Source of the DNA: an uncultured Tropicimonas sp.
GTDB taxonomy: Bacteria > Pseudomonadota > Alphaproteobacteria > Rhodobacterales > Rhodobacteraceae
Assembly (NCBI GenBank): GCA_947497945.1
Contig: CANMIP010000005.1
Location: 157,844 to 221,843, forward strand
Direction of reading: 5' to 3'
Length of the DNA: 64,000 nt
Below are positions 18,698 through 27,162 of this stretch, piece by piece (positions within the stretch are counted from its first letter, which is position 1; each line of letters opens with the position of its first letter). Both the position numbers and the translations under genes were made by a program. The notes beneath the pieces were generated by a model. The model saw nothing but the letters and a program-made list of their open reading frames with translations. It was not told the origin of the DNA and made no database searches.

Positions 18698-20050
18698 TCA
18701 GCCTTTGTGGAACTCGGGATAGGCTTCGATGCCGAGCTCGTGGACATCGAGACCGTTGATCTCGGCTTCCGCGTCAACCCGGATGCCCATGGTGGCCTTC
18801 AGGATGAACCACAGCACGAAGCTGATGACGAAGACGAAGACACCGACGATGATGATCGGGATCAGCTGGCCCATGAGGGTCGCGTCATCGTTGGTCAGCA
18901 GCACGGCGAGCGTGCCCCAGATACCGGCGCAGAGGTGCACCGGGATGGCGCCGACAACGTCGTCGATCTTCAGCTTGTCGAGCATCGGGACCGCGAAGAC
19001 CACAATCACGCCGCCGACAGCACCGATAAGGGTCGCGCCGCCAAGGGAAGGTGTCAGCGGTTCGGCGGTGATGGAGACGAGGCCGGCGAGGGCGCCGTTC
19101 AGGACCATGGTGAGGTCGACCTTGCCATACATGACCTGGGTCAGGATGAGCGCGGCGATGGCGCCACCGGCAGCGGCCGTGTTGGTGTTGGCGAAGATGC
19201 GCGAGACGTCTGCGACGTCACCGACGGTGCCCATGGCAAGCTGCGAGCCGCCATTGAAACCGAACCAGCCGAGCCACAGGATGAACGTGCCGAGCGTGGC
19301 CAGGGCCAGGTTCGAACCCGGGTAGGGGTGGACACGGCCGTCCTTGTACTTGCCGATTCTCGGGCCAAGCAGGATGGCGCCGGCGAGGGCAGCCCAGCCA
19401 CCGACCGAGTGCACGACGGTCGAGCCGGCGAAGTCGAGGAAGCCATACTGGCTGTCGAGGAAGCCGCCGCCCCACTTCCAGGAGGCCTGGATCGGGTAGA
19501 TGACCGCGGTCAGGACAATCGTGAAGATCAGGAAGGGCCAGAGCTTGATGCGCTCGGCCAGCGTGCCGGAGACGATCGAGGCGGTGGTGGCGCAGAACAT
19601 CAGCTGGAAGAAGAAGTCCGAACCGGTGGAAGCATAGCCGTAATCGTCGGCAGCTTCACGGCTGACGCCGACCGCTTCGAGGATGGCCGGGCCGAAGGCG
19701 CCGAGATAGCCACCGGTTTCGTCGGTGCCCATCATCCAGTTGCCCAGCGGGTACATCAGGTTGTAGCCGATGAGGTAGTAGAAGATCGCGGCCAGCGAGA
19801 AGAGCGCGACGTTCTTTGTCAGCTGCATCGTGACGTTCTTGGAGCGCACGAGGCCGGCTTCGAGCATCGCGAAGCCCGCAGCCATCCAGAACACCAGGAA
19901 ACCGCCCACAAGAAACAGCAGCGAGTTGAGAATAAAGATACTGTCAGAGGACGCATCGATACCGGCCACAGGCGCGGAGTCCTGGGCAAGCACCATGCCC
20001 GGCAGCGCGGTGGCTGCGGCAAGGATGGGGAGGAATTTCGTCAGTTTCAT
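18698..20050 (-). CDS. amtB: Ammonium transporter AmtB
   Basis: A 450-residue inner-membrane ammonium channel with a cleavable signal peptide (about residues 1-22, ending MVLAQ) and eleven hydrophobic segments. The twin-His pore residues appear in TVVHSVGGWAALAGA and in VHLCAGIWG, and the ATTASIVSGTLAER stretch is family-typical. Under low nitrogen it conducts ammonium; under high nitrogen it is blocked by the adjacent P-II protein. It is the second gene of an operon with glnK, 31 bp downstream, and a strong terminator follows. Confidence 0.97.
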   Translation of the reverse strand: MKLTKFLPILAAATALPGMVLAQDSAPVAGIDASSDSIFILNSLLFLVGGFLVFWMAAGFAMLEAGLVRSKNVTMQLTKNVALFSLAAIFYYLIGYNLMYPLGNWMMGTDETGGYLGAFGPAILEAVGVSREAADDYGYASTGSDFFFQLMFCATTASIVSGTLAERIKLWPFLIFTIVLTAVIYPIQASWKWGGGFLDSQYGFLDFAGSTVVHSVGGWAALAGAILLGPRIGKYKDGRVHPYPGSNLALATLGTFILWLGWFGFNGGSQLAMGTVGDVADVSRIFANTNTAAAGGAIAALILTQVMYGKVDLTMVLNGALAGLVSITAEPLTPSLGGATLIGAVGGVIVVFAVPMLDKLKIDDVVGAIPVHLCAGIWGTLAVLLTNDDATLMGQLIPIIIVGVFVFVISFVLWFILKATMGIRVDAEAEINGLDVHELGIEAYPEFHKG

Positions 20051-20081
20051 ATCGTCTTGTTTTCCCTGTTTGGCCCTGGGC

Positions 20082-20420
20082 TCAGAGCGCGTCGCTGTCG
20101 GTTTCGCCGGTGCGGACGCGGACGGCCTGGTTCACGTCGAGAACGAAGATCTTGCCGTCGCCGATCTTGTCGGTCTTGGCGGTCTTCTGGATGGTCTCGA
20201 CAACCTGGTCAGCCATCTCGGCGGCGACGACGATCTCGAGCTTGATCTTCGGTACGAAGTTCACGGCATATTCGGCGCCGCGATAGATCTCGGTGTGGCC
20301 CGACTGCGAGCCGAAGCCCTTGATCTCGGTGACCATCATGCCGCGCACGCCGATTGCGGTGAGCGCTTCGCGCACCTCCTCGAGCTTGAACGGCTTGATT
20401 GCTGCAATAATGAGTTTCAA
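20082..20420 (-). CDS. glnK: P-II nitrogen regulatory protein GlnK
   Basis: A 112-residue P-II signal protein that senses 2-oxoglutarate and ATP/ADP and controls AmtB. The start is a TTG, because MKLIIAAIKPFKLEEVREAL must be the N-terminus, a ggggag ribosome site lies 5 nt upstream, and this places the uridylylated T-loop tyrosine exactly at residue 51 (HTEIYRGAEY). The C-terminal signature includes DGKIFVLDVNQAVRVRTGE. Its position upstream of amtB identifies it as GlnK rather than GlnB. A TGCA-type palindrome 125 bp upstream could be an NtrC site. Confidence 0.96.
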   Translation of the reverse strand: MKLIIAAIKPFKLEEVREALTAIGVRGMMVTEIKGFGSQSGHTEIYRGAEYAVNFVPKIKLEIVVAAEMADQVVETIQKTAKTDKIGDGKIFVLDVNQAVRVRTGETDSDAL

Positions 20421-20544
20421 CTTAGCTCCCCTTCCGATTGGCCCGGGGGAGGACCCCGGCAGTGGTGATGGGGCAAGACAGCCGATGGATGGGGCATTGT
20501 TCAAGAAACAGCAGGGCCTGACGCAGGGCAGAATCCGAGCTTGA

Positions 20545-20561
20545 TGCACAATTTTTGCACA
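20545..20561. promoter_or_regulatory. Possible NtrC-like palindrome upstream of glnK
   Basis: tgcacaatttttgcaca resembles the NtrC enhancer form TGCAC-N5-GTGCA with one mismatch in the right half. Its distance from glnK (about 125 bp) suits an activator site for nitrogen control. I could not identify a good sigma-54 promoter (GG-N10-GC with TGGCAC/TTGC context) between it and the gene, so the call is tentative. Confidence 0.35.
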
Positions 20562-20585
20562 AACCGCCCGGTTTGCCCGTTTTTT
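20560..20585 (+). terminator. Orphan terminator-like hairpin on the plus strand
   Basis: A 6-bp stem (caaacc / ggtttg) with a 4-nt loop is followed by cccg and six Ts. On the plus strand no coding gene ends before it, since glnK runs the other way. It could end a short RNA transcribed from the glnK leader, or be chance. Confidence 0.4.
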
Positions 20586-20686
20586 AACCAGTCAATGAAT
20601 GGGGTGGTGCGGCCTCGGCTCTCCCAATCGACGAGGTTTCGCGCTATCAAGCTCAAAACAAGAGCAGCTCGGACATGAGGCGCCCC

Positions 20687-22990
20687 ATGAGCTCAACAGG
20701 CGGAAAGCGCCCGATTCTACGGGCTGACAAGCGATATTCATCCGGCGGCGCCAAGGCGGCGGCCGGCAAAGCGGGGTCGAAACCGACGCCCAAAAAAGCG
20801 GCACCCAAGAAGGTTTCGAAAGCTGCATCGAACAAGGCAGCCCGCAGCAAGGCCAAGCCGAAGAAGACGACCCGGAAGACGCGGCGGGCGCCGGTGCGGC
20901 GTGGGCCGATCGGCTGGATTCGCGGGCTGATCGGCTTCGTGATGCGGCTGATCTGGCTTGTCTTCTGGCGCACATCGCTGGTGGCGGGGCTTGTCCTGGC
21001 TGGCGCGGTGTTCTTTTTCTACGCCCAGCTTCCGCCCTTCACCGAACAGATCGACGGTCGGACGCGCGGCTCGGTCACGATGATGGACCGCGAGGGCGAG
21101 GTTTTCGCCTGGCGCGGAGAGCAGTTCGATTCGATCACCAGCATCGACCAGGTGTCCCCGGACCTGAAGAACGCGGTCGTCGCCGCCGAGGACAAGCGAT
21201 TCTACTGGCATCTTGGCGTGTCGCCGCGCGGGGTCGCCTCTGCCATCCGCATCAATCTCAGCGAGGGCCGCTCGGCGCTGTCCGGCCATGGCGGCTCGAC
21301 CTTGACGCAGCAGACCGCCAAGCTGCTCTGCCTCGGGGTGCCTTATGACCCGAGCGCCGGGCTGACCGAAGCGCAATACGAAGCGGAATGCCGGCGTGGC
21401 ACCATCGGGCGCAAGCTCAAGGAAGCTGTCTATTCGCTGGCGATGGAGCTGAAATACACCAAGGACGAGATCCTGGTGATCTATTTCAACCGTGCCTATC
21501 TCGGCGCCTCGGCGCGCGGTTTCGAGGCGGCGGCGCAGCGTTATTTCGGCGTTCCGGCCCGCAATCTCGACCCTGCCCAGGCGGCGATGCTGGCAGGGCT
21601 GCTGCCGGCCCCGACACGCTATGCGCCGACCAACAACCTGCAGCGCTCGCAGGACAGGGCGGATACGGTTGTCCGGCTGATGTATGATCAGGGCTATCTG
21701 TCCGAAGCCGAGCGCGACCAGGCCTGGGCGCATCCGGCGGTCCTCTCGGAGGCCGCACAAGCACAGACGGGCGGCTATTTCGCAGATTGGGTGATGGATT
21801 CCCGTCCCGAGCTGTTCTCGCGAGGGACGGCGGAAGACATGCTCCTGCGCACGACGCTGGACCAGGGCATTCAACGCTCGGCCGAAGAGGCCGTTCAGTT
21901 CATCTTCCAGGAAAAGGTCAAGGCCGGGTCCGAGGCGCAGGCGGCCATTGTCGTCATGTCGGCGGATGGCGCGGTGCGCGCGATGGTCGGCGGGCGGGAG
22001 ACGCGTGTCTCCGGCGCCTTCAACCGGGCGACCATGGCCAAGCGCCAGACCGGGTCTTCCTTCAAGCCGTTCGTCTATGCTGCAGCGATGGACCTGGGCT
22101 ACGGTCCGCTCGACCGGGTCACGGACGAACCCTATTGTGTCGAGATCCCCGGCCAGCCGAATTACTGCCCGAAGAATTACAGCCGCGAGTTCAAGGGCAG
22201 GGTGACCCTGACCGAAGCGCTGGCAAGCAGCCTGAACATCCCGGCGGTCAAGATCTCCGAGTTTGTCGGACGGGAGAATGTGCGCAAGATCGCTTCCGAT
22301 TTCGGCATCGACAACGAGCTGGCCGTGGGGCCGGCGCTGGCGCTTGGCGTGTCGGAATCGACGCTTCTGGAGATGTCGGGCGCCTATGCGGGCATCCTCA
22401 ACGGTGGGAGTTCGGTCACACCTTATGGGATCGTCGAGCTCCAGTTGGAAACGGCCTACGGCCCGGTCGATCTCGACCTGCAAGCCGCGAACGGAACGCC
22501 CGGAAACGATATGGCAAAGGGCGGGATCGGCGAGCGGGTCATCACCGAACAGGCGGCGCGCAACCTTGTCTACATGATGAGTCGCGTGGTCGAGGCGGGA
22601 ACGGGCCAGCGCGCGAAGCTGGGCGACCGTCCGGCGGCCGGCAAGACCGGCACGACGCAAGCGGCCCGGGACGCCTGGTTCATCGGCTTCACCGCCGATT
22701 ACGTCGCCGGGGTCTGGATGGGCTATGACGACAACACGCCTCTGAGCGGGGTGACGGGCGGTGGGTTGCCGACCGAGATCTGGCATGAAGCGATGCTACG
22801 CATCCATGAGGGGCTGCCGGTGACACCTTTGCCGATGGACCTCCCGCAGCCGACGGCCGCCCCTCGCAGTCCGGGCAGCTCCGCCACCGCAAGCTCCACG
22901 CCCCAGGCGCCGGCACAGCCGCAAAAGCGGGACACAGTTGCCGAACGCCTGTTGAAAGAGGTCGGAAACATCTTCGGTCGGCGGAACTGA
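20687..22990 (+). CDS. Class A penicillin-binding protein (PBP1A-type glycosyltransferase/transpeptidase)
   Basis: A bifunctional peptidoglycan synthase of about 767 residues. It opens with a highly basic Lys/Ala-rich cytoplasmic tail (about residues 10-70), then one transmembrane segment (about 94-115). The GT51 domain shows the catalytic Glu in AAEDKRFYWH and GGSTLTQQTAKL. The transpeptidase domain shows the nucleophile Ser of the S-x-x-K motif in TGSSFKPF (near 455), SLN (near 515) and the KTG box in AGKTGTTQAARDAWF (near 651). A Pro/Ser-rich tail ends it. The ATG at 20687 has gagg 6 nt upstream; an ATG at 20675 is the alternative. The basic tail length is unusual and may interact with membrane or cytoskeletal partners. 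Confidence 0.94.
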   Translation: MSSTGGKRPILRADKRYSSGGAKAAAGKAGSKPTPKKAAPKKVSKAASNKAARSKAKPKKTTRKTRRAPVRRGPIGWIRGLIGFVMRLIWLVFWRTSLVAGLVLAGAVFFFYAQLPPFTEQIDGRTRGSVTMMDREGEVFAWRGEQFDSITSIDQVSPDLKNAVVAAEDKRFYWHLGVSPRGVASAIRINLSEGRSALSGHGGSTLTQQTAKLLCLGVPYDPSAGLTEAQYEAECRRGTIGRKLKEAVYSLAMELKYTKDEILVIYFNRAYLGASARGFEAAAQRYFGVPARNLDPAQAAMLAGLLPAPTRYAPTNNLQRSQDRADTVVRLMYDQGYLSEAERDQAWAHPAVLSEAAQAQTGGYFADWVMDSRPELFSRGTAEDMLLRTTLDQGIQRSAEEAVQFIFQEKVKAGSEAQAAIVVMSADGAVRAMVGGRETRVSGAFNRATMAKRQTGSSFKPFVYAAAMDLGYGPLDRVTDEPYCVEIPGQPNYCPKNYSREFKGRVTLTEALASSLNIPAVKISEFVGRENVRKIASDFGIDNELAVGPALALGVSESTLLEMSGAYAGILNGGSSVTPYGIVELQLETAYGPVDLDLQAANGTPGNDMAKGGIGERVITEQAARNLVYMMSRVVEAGTGQRAKLGDRPAAGKTGTTQAARDAWFIGFTADYVAGVWMGYDDNTPLSGVTGGGLPTEIWHEAMLRIHEGLPVTPLPMDLPQPTAAPRSPGSSATASSTPQAPAQPQKRDTVAERLLKEVGNIFGRRN

Positions 22991-23184
22991 AAAGACAGGT
23001 CATGAAGGCCGGGCCACGTGTCGAACCTGTTGCTGATCCTCGTTTTGTCCGCATTGGCAAGACGACGATCGGCTGTGGAAACCTGCGGCTGTTCGATCCA
23101 TCATCGGGACCGCTCTGTCACGGCGTGTCGGGGGCGACGCGCCTGCCGTAACTCGATCTGTCATCCATTCCTGAAGGGTCACGC

Positions 23185-23718
23185 ATGTCCAACTTCGTTT
23201 TCATCGCAACAAGCCTCGATGGTTTCATCTCCGCCCCGGATGGCGGGTTGGACTGGCTGGAGACCGTTCCAAATCCGGAGGGCGAGGACGGTGGATTCGG
23301 AGCCTTCATGGAAAGGGTCGACGCCGTGGTCATGGGGCGGGTCACATTCGAGGCCGTCGTCGGCTTTGGGGTCGGCTGGCCCTATCCCAAGCCGGGGATC
23401 ATCCTCAGCTCGACGATGGACACGGCTCCGGAAGGATTCGAGGAACACGTATCCTTTGCGACCGGAACACCCGGTGAGATCGTCGAGCTGGCATCGCGAA
23501 AGGGCTTCGGGAACCTGTACATCGATGGCGGCAAGACGATTCAACGCTTCCTCGAAGACGACCTGATCGACGAGATGACAATCACCGAGATCCCGCTCCT
23601 TCTTGGAGGTGGCAGCAAGTTGTTCGGCGAACTGGCACAGAGCAGGGTTTTCGAACTGCTGGGCGCGGAGACTGTGCAGGGACAACTGCTGCAAAAGCGC
23701 TATCGCCGCAAGCGGTAG
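23185..23718 (+). CDS. Dihydrofolate-reductase-like (RibD C-terminal domain) protein
   Basis: A 177-residue protein of the RibD_C/DHFR-like fold. It opens with FVFIATSLDGFISAPDGGLDWLETVP, which is typical, has AVVMGRVTFEAV in the middle, and GNLYIDGGKTIQRFLEDDLIDEMTITEIPLLLGGGSKLF at the nucleotide-binding end. Members are NADPH-binding reductases of uncertain substrate, distinct from FolA. It stands alone between the PBP gene and the convergent mlaC. Confidence 0.88.
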   Translation: MSNFVFIATSLDGFISAPDGGLDWLETVPNPEGEDGGFGAFMERVDAVVMGRVTFEAVVGFGVGWPYPKPGIILSSTMDTAPEGFEEHVSFATGTPGEIVELASRKGFGNLYIDGGKTIQRFLEDDLIDEMTITEIPLLLGGGSKLFGELAQSRVFELLGAETVQGQLLQKRYRRKR

Positions 23719-23865
23719 CGCCAGCGGCGTTCACACTCGCCCTGCATCGGCCGGTCCGACCCGTTGCAGAAAGCCCGGACATACCGCCGCCTGAAGATCG
23801 CTTCCGTACGGGGATCGGCAGAGACCGCGCGCTCCCCCGATCCATCCTGCACGTCGGCTGCGAGA

Positions 23866-24471
23866 TCAGCTCGCTTTCTTGAGATCCGCGACCAGCTGGT
23901 CGATATTGCCCTTGCGCCGGTCGAGCATGGCGCCGATCTCGGTCTTCTCGGTCAGCACCATGTTGACGCCTTCGATATACATGTTGATGAATTTCTCCTT
24001 GCCGGAGCGATCCGTCACCACGAAAGAGACCTCGAACGGGTCTTCTCCCTTGAGGAAGGCGATGGTCTTCACCTCGATGTATTTCTTCACCTGCTTGGCG
24101 CTCTTCACCTCGAGCCGCCCGCCGATGAACTCGCGGAACCGCTTGCCGTATTTGCGCGAGATATAGCCCTGGTAGGCGCCGACATAGGCTCTCTTCTGGG
24201 CTTCCGTCGCGCGGCGTCCATCCGCGCCAAGCGAGACGAGCGCGATGGTCGGCACGTCGGCATAACGGACGAAGATCTTTTCGAAATCGCGATACATCGC
24301 ATTCTCGGATTTGCCCGAGGCAATCACCTTGTTGATATCTGCGACCAGCTTTTCGACCAGCTGTGTTGCCGAGGCCGTCGTCGAGGCTTCGGACATGCCG
24401 GGCAAGAGAAGCGTCGCCGCCAGACCCAGCGTGGCGGTCCGGGCAAAGGATCGTCTGGTAAGGTCAGTCAC
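23866..24471 (-). CDS. mlaC: MlaC-family phospholipid-binding ABC transporter protein (Tat signal)
   Basis: A 201-residue periplasmic Ttg2D/MlaC protein that shuttles phospholipids between the outer-membrane MlaA complex and the inner-membrane MlaFEDB transporter. The GTG start was chosen because gaggag lies 7 nt upstream and because it directly precedes a twin-arginine signal (LTRRSFARTATLGLAATLLL). Family features are RDFEKIFVRYADVPTIALVSLG, FREFIGGRLEV and FEVSFVVTDRSGKEKFINMYIEGVNM. Its start overlaps the end of mlaA by 8 nt, so the two are coupled. The mlaFEDB genes are not nearby. Confidence 0.92.
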   Translation of the reverse strand: MTDLTRRSFARTATLGLAATLLLPGMSEASTTASATQLVEKLVADINKVIASGKSENAMYRDFEKIFVRYADVPTIALVSLGADGRRATEAQKRAYVGAYQGYISRKYGKRFREFIGGRLEVKSAKQVKKYIEVKTIAFLKGEDPFEVSFVVTDRSGKEKFINMYIEGVNMVLTEKTEIGAMLDRRKGNIDQLVADLKKAS

Positions 24472-25318
24472 CGTAGAACTCCTCGAAAAGGTCAAGACTT
24501 TCATCATTTTCGGCCAAATCACCCCGGCTCATCTCGAAACGCCGGTTCTGCAAATATATCAGCCGGGACTGTGCGTAGCTGTCTTCGGACTCATATAGGA
24601 TCGAATTGACGGTTTCCCCATAGCGAATGCGGTCTGTTGCCTCTTCGGCCCAGGTGAAGCCGTTTGCAACGAGATTCTGTGGCCAGGGGAAAACATACCA
24701 GAGCGGGTTCATGGCGAAATCGACCGTCCGGCCGACCGTGTCGCGCCGCGTCGACGGTCCGACGACCGGCAATTCCTGGTAGGGGCCTTCCGGCACCCCC
24801 CAGACATGCAGGGTCTCGCCGAAATCGGTGTCGACCTCCGGCAGGCCGGCCGCCCGGGCGACATCCATCAGCCCGAAGACACCAACCGTCGAGTTGATCC
24901 CGAAACGCAGCGTGTTATGCGCCGCATCGCCGGGCCGGACCTGCAGCAGGCTGTTCACGATCTTGCGCGGGGTGTCGAGATTGGTGCCGAAATTCGCCAC
25001 CGCGATCAGCAAAGGGCTGACCTCGCTGGGCGCGGCGTCCAGTTCTTCCGGCGCGGCCGAGAGCACGGTTCCGTCGGTTTCGAGCTCTTCCGCGTCTTCC
25101 GGCGAAGCGGCCTGCACATCGCTGCCGCCGCCGAGCGAGCGGTCGAGGGATTTGTTGAACTCATGCACGCGGCGATTGGCGACTTCGTTCGGGTCATTGA
25201 TTTCGGATGGAATGCTGGCGGGCCCGCAAGAGGCAAGTCCGAGCGCCACCGCGAGCACGGCGGTCCGCGAATACAGCCGCTCCCCCCGGGGCAAACGATT
25301 TGTCAGTACATCTATCAT
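24464..25318 (-). CDS. mlaA: MlaA-family outer-membrane lipoprotein (VacJ)
   Basis: A 284-residue lipoprotein of the outer-membrane lipid asymmetry system, which removes mislocalised phospholipids from the outer leaflet. A signal with lipobox LASC puts the lipidated cysteine at residue 31. Family motifs are INDPNEVANRRVHEFNKSLDR, VGVFGLMDVA, ETLHVWGVPEGPY and LPVVGPSTRRDTVGR. Between Ser33 and the core there is an acidic Asp/Glu stretch (QAASPEDAEELETDG). The ATG begins MIDVLTNRLPRG; the open frame upstream is not family-like. It is co-transcribed with mlaC and divergent from the type I secretion genes. Confidence 0.93.
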   Translation of the reverse strand: MIDVLTNRLPRGERLYSRTAVLAVALGLASCGPASIPSEINDPNEVANRRVHEFNKSLDRSLGGGSDVQAASPEDAEELETDGTVLSAAPEELDAAPSEVSPLLIAVANFGTNLDTPRKIVNSLLQVRPGDAAHNTLRFGINSTVGVFGLMDVARAAGLPEVDTDFGETLHVWGVPEGPYQELPVVGPSTRRDTVGRTVDFAMNPLWYVFPWPQNLVANGFTWAEEATDRIRYGETVNSILYESEDSYAQSRLIYLQNRRFEMSRGDLAENDESLDLFEEFYGD

Positions 25319-25446
25319 AATTTGCCTTCCAGACCGACAGGCGACCCATTCGGCCCCAAACGGAGGGAAACCTAGCGGTGCTCGCAGGCAGAAACAACCG
25401 GGCGTGGGTCGGGAGAGCGGCAAATATGCGTGAAGTCAGGAAGAAG

Positions 25447-27162
25447 ATGGACCAGAGCGAGCTTCTGGCCACAAAGGCAGCAAATCGGGGACTGTTGTTG
25501 TCGGCCTTCCTCTTCTCGGTCTTCGTCAACCTGCTGATGCTGACCGGCCCCCTCTACATGTTGCAGGTCTATGACCGTGTCCTGAGCTCCCGCTCGGTGG
25601 AGACGCTGACTGCGCTGACGGGGCTCGTCGCCTTTCTCTACCTGCTCATGGGGATGTTGGATTATGCGCGCGGCCGGGTCATGGCGCGGGTTGGCGCCCG
25701 TTTCCAGGCGCTTCTGGACAAGCGGGTCTTTGCCGCCGTGTTACGCAGCGAGACCGGGGCGCCGGGGCGGGCCGCCGCCTCCTCCGGGTTGCGGGATATC
25801 GAGATCGTGCAGCGTTTCTACGGCTCGCCGGCCTTCCTCGCGATGTTCGACCTTCCCTGGACGCCGCTTTTTCTCCTCGCCATTTTCATCTTCCACCCCT
25901 GGCTTGGCGTTCTGGCGCTTTCGGGTGGCGTGATCCTGGTCGGTGTGACGATTCTCAATCAGTGGCGTACCCGCCAGCCAACCGTTGAGGCGTCACAGCT
26001 CAACCAGGTCGCGGATCGCATGTCGGACCAGATGCGCGACGAGGCCGAGTCCATCGAAGCGCTCGGAATGCGCGGCGCGACCTTCGAACGTTGGCAATCG
26101 GCGCGCGGTGCGGCCTTGCGCGCGACGCTTGAAGCCGGCGACCGGGCCGGCGGGTTCACGTCGGCGACCAAGGCGCTTCGTCTCTTTCTGCAATCGGCCA
26201 TGCTGGGGGCGGGCGCGTATCTTGTCCTGCAGGGAGAACTCTCCGCCGGTGCGATGATCGCCGGGTCCATCCTGCTTGGCCGGGCGCTGGCGCCCGTGGA
26301 GTTGGCGATCGGGCAGTGGGAGTTGATCCAGCGGGCAACGCGGGGATGGTGGAACCTGTCGGAGTTGCTCGGGGCGGTGCCACCCGATATTCCCCACACG
26401 CCCTTGCCCAGACCCGCAGCCCGGCTGGAAGGGGTCCAGGTCACGGTTGTTCCGCCCGGCGAGGTGCATGCATCGCTGCGCATGGTGAGTTTCCTGCTGC
26501 CGCCTGGAAAGGCGATGGGGGTTATCGGTCCGTCCGGCTCCGGAAAGACCACGCTTGCCCGCGCCATTACCGGGGTCTGGCCCTGCGCCGGCGGCAAGAT
26601 CCGTCTCGACGATGCCGCGCTCGATCAATATGATCCTGACGTGCTGGGTGAGCATGTTGGCTACCTACCGCAGCGAATTCGTCTGTTCGACGGTACGATC
26701 GGCGAAAATATCGCCCGCCTCTCGCCCGAACCGGACCCACGCAAGATCGTCGAGGCGGCGCGCAAGGCCGATGCTCATGCGATGATCCTGCGCCTGCCAG
26801 ATGGCTACGACACCCAGATCAAGGCGGCGGCGAGCCGTCTGTCCGGCGGACAGATCCAGAGGATCGGGCTGGCCCGGGCGCTCTATGGAGACCCGCAGCT
26901 GCTTGTCCTCGACGAGCCCAACTCGAACCTCGACAATGAAGGATCCGAGGCCTTGAACCGGGCGATCCGGCAGATCAAGGCCGAGAGCCGGTCGGTCATC
27001 ATCATGGCGCATCGGCCAGCGGCGATCCAGGAATGCGATCTCCTTCTGGTGCTTGATGGCGGTGTTCGCCGCGCCTTCGGTCCGCGCGACGAGGTGCTCA
27101 AGGAAACGGTCCAGAACGCGCGGCAGATCCAGACATCGAAGCAGTTGGGAGGCGTGCAATGA
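25447..27162 (+). CDS. Type I secretion system ABC transporter/permease (PrtD type)
   Basis: A 571-residue inner-membrane exporter with a six-helix ABC transmembrane domain (MLTGPLYMLQVYDRVLSSRSVETL is the diagnostic PrtD-like N-terminus, without a C39 peptidase-like domain) and an ATPase domain. Walker A is GPSGSGKTTLAR near 360, the signature is LSGGQIQRIGLARAL near 464, Walker B is LLVLDEPNSNLD near 484, and the switch His is in IIMAHRP. agga stands 5 nt before the chosen ATG (MDQSELL); an ATG 7 codons upstream also has a fair ribosome site. It couples ATP hydrolysis to export of RTX-like proteins. The RTX/Hint protein in this window is a plausible substrate; that is inferred. Confidence 0.93.
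   Translation: MDQSELLATKAANRGLLLSAFLFSVFVNLLMLTGPLYMLQVYDRVLSSRSVETLTALTGLVAFLYLLMGMLDYARGRVMARVGARFQALLDKRVFAAVLRSETGAPGRAAASSGLRDIEIVQRFYGSPAFLAMFDLPWTPLFLLAIFIFHPWLGVLALSGGVILVGVTILNQWRTRQPTVEASQLNQVADRMSDQMRDEAESIEALGMRGATFERWQSARGAALRATLEAGDRAGGFTSATKALRLFLQSAMLGAGAYLVLQGELSAGAMIAGSILLGRALAPVELAIGQWELIQRATRGWWNLSELLGAVPPDIPHTPLPRPAARLEGVQVTVVPPGEVHASLRMVSFLLPPGKAMGVIGPSGSGKTTLARAITGVWPCAGGKIRLDDAALDQYDPDVLGEHVGYLPQRIRLFDGTIGENIARLSPEPDPRKIVEAARKADAHAMILRLPDGYDTQIKAAASRLSGGQIQRIGLARALYGDPQLLVLDEPNSNLDNEGSEALNRAIRQIKAESRSVIIMAHRPAAIQECDLLLVLDGGVRRAFGPRDEVLKETVQNARQIQTSKQLGGVQ

Noticed and set aside
20420..20560. Sigma-54 promoter for glnK
   Set aside because: A GG-N10-GC spacing can be found, but the surrounding bases do not fit TGGCAC and TTGC, so no promoter was called.
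20738..22786. Long minus-strand frame over the PBP gene
   Set aside because: Antisense to a gene with all PBP catalytic motifs; no family features.
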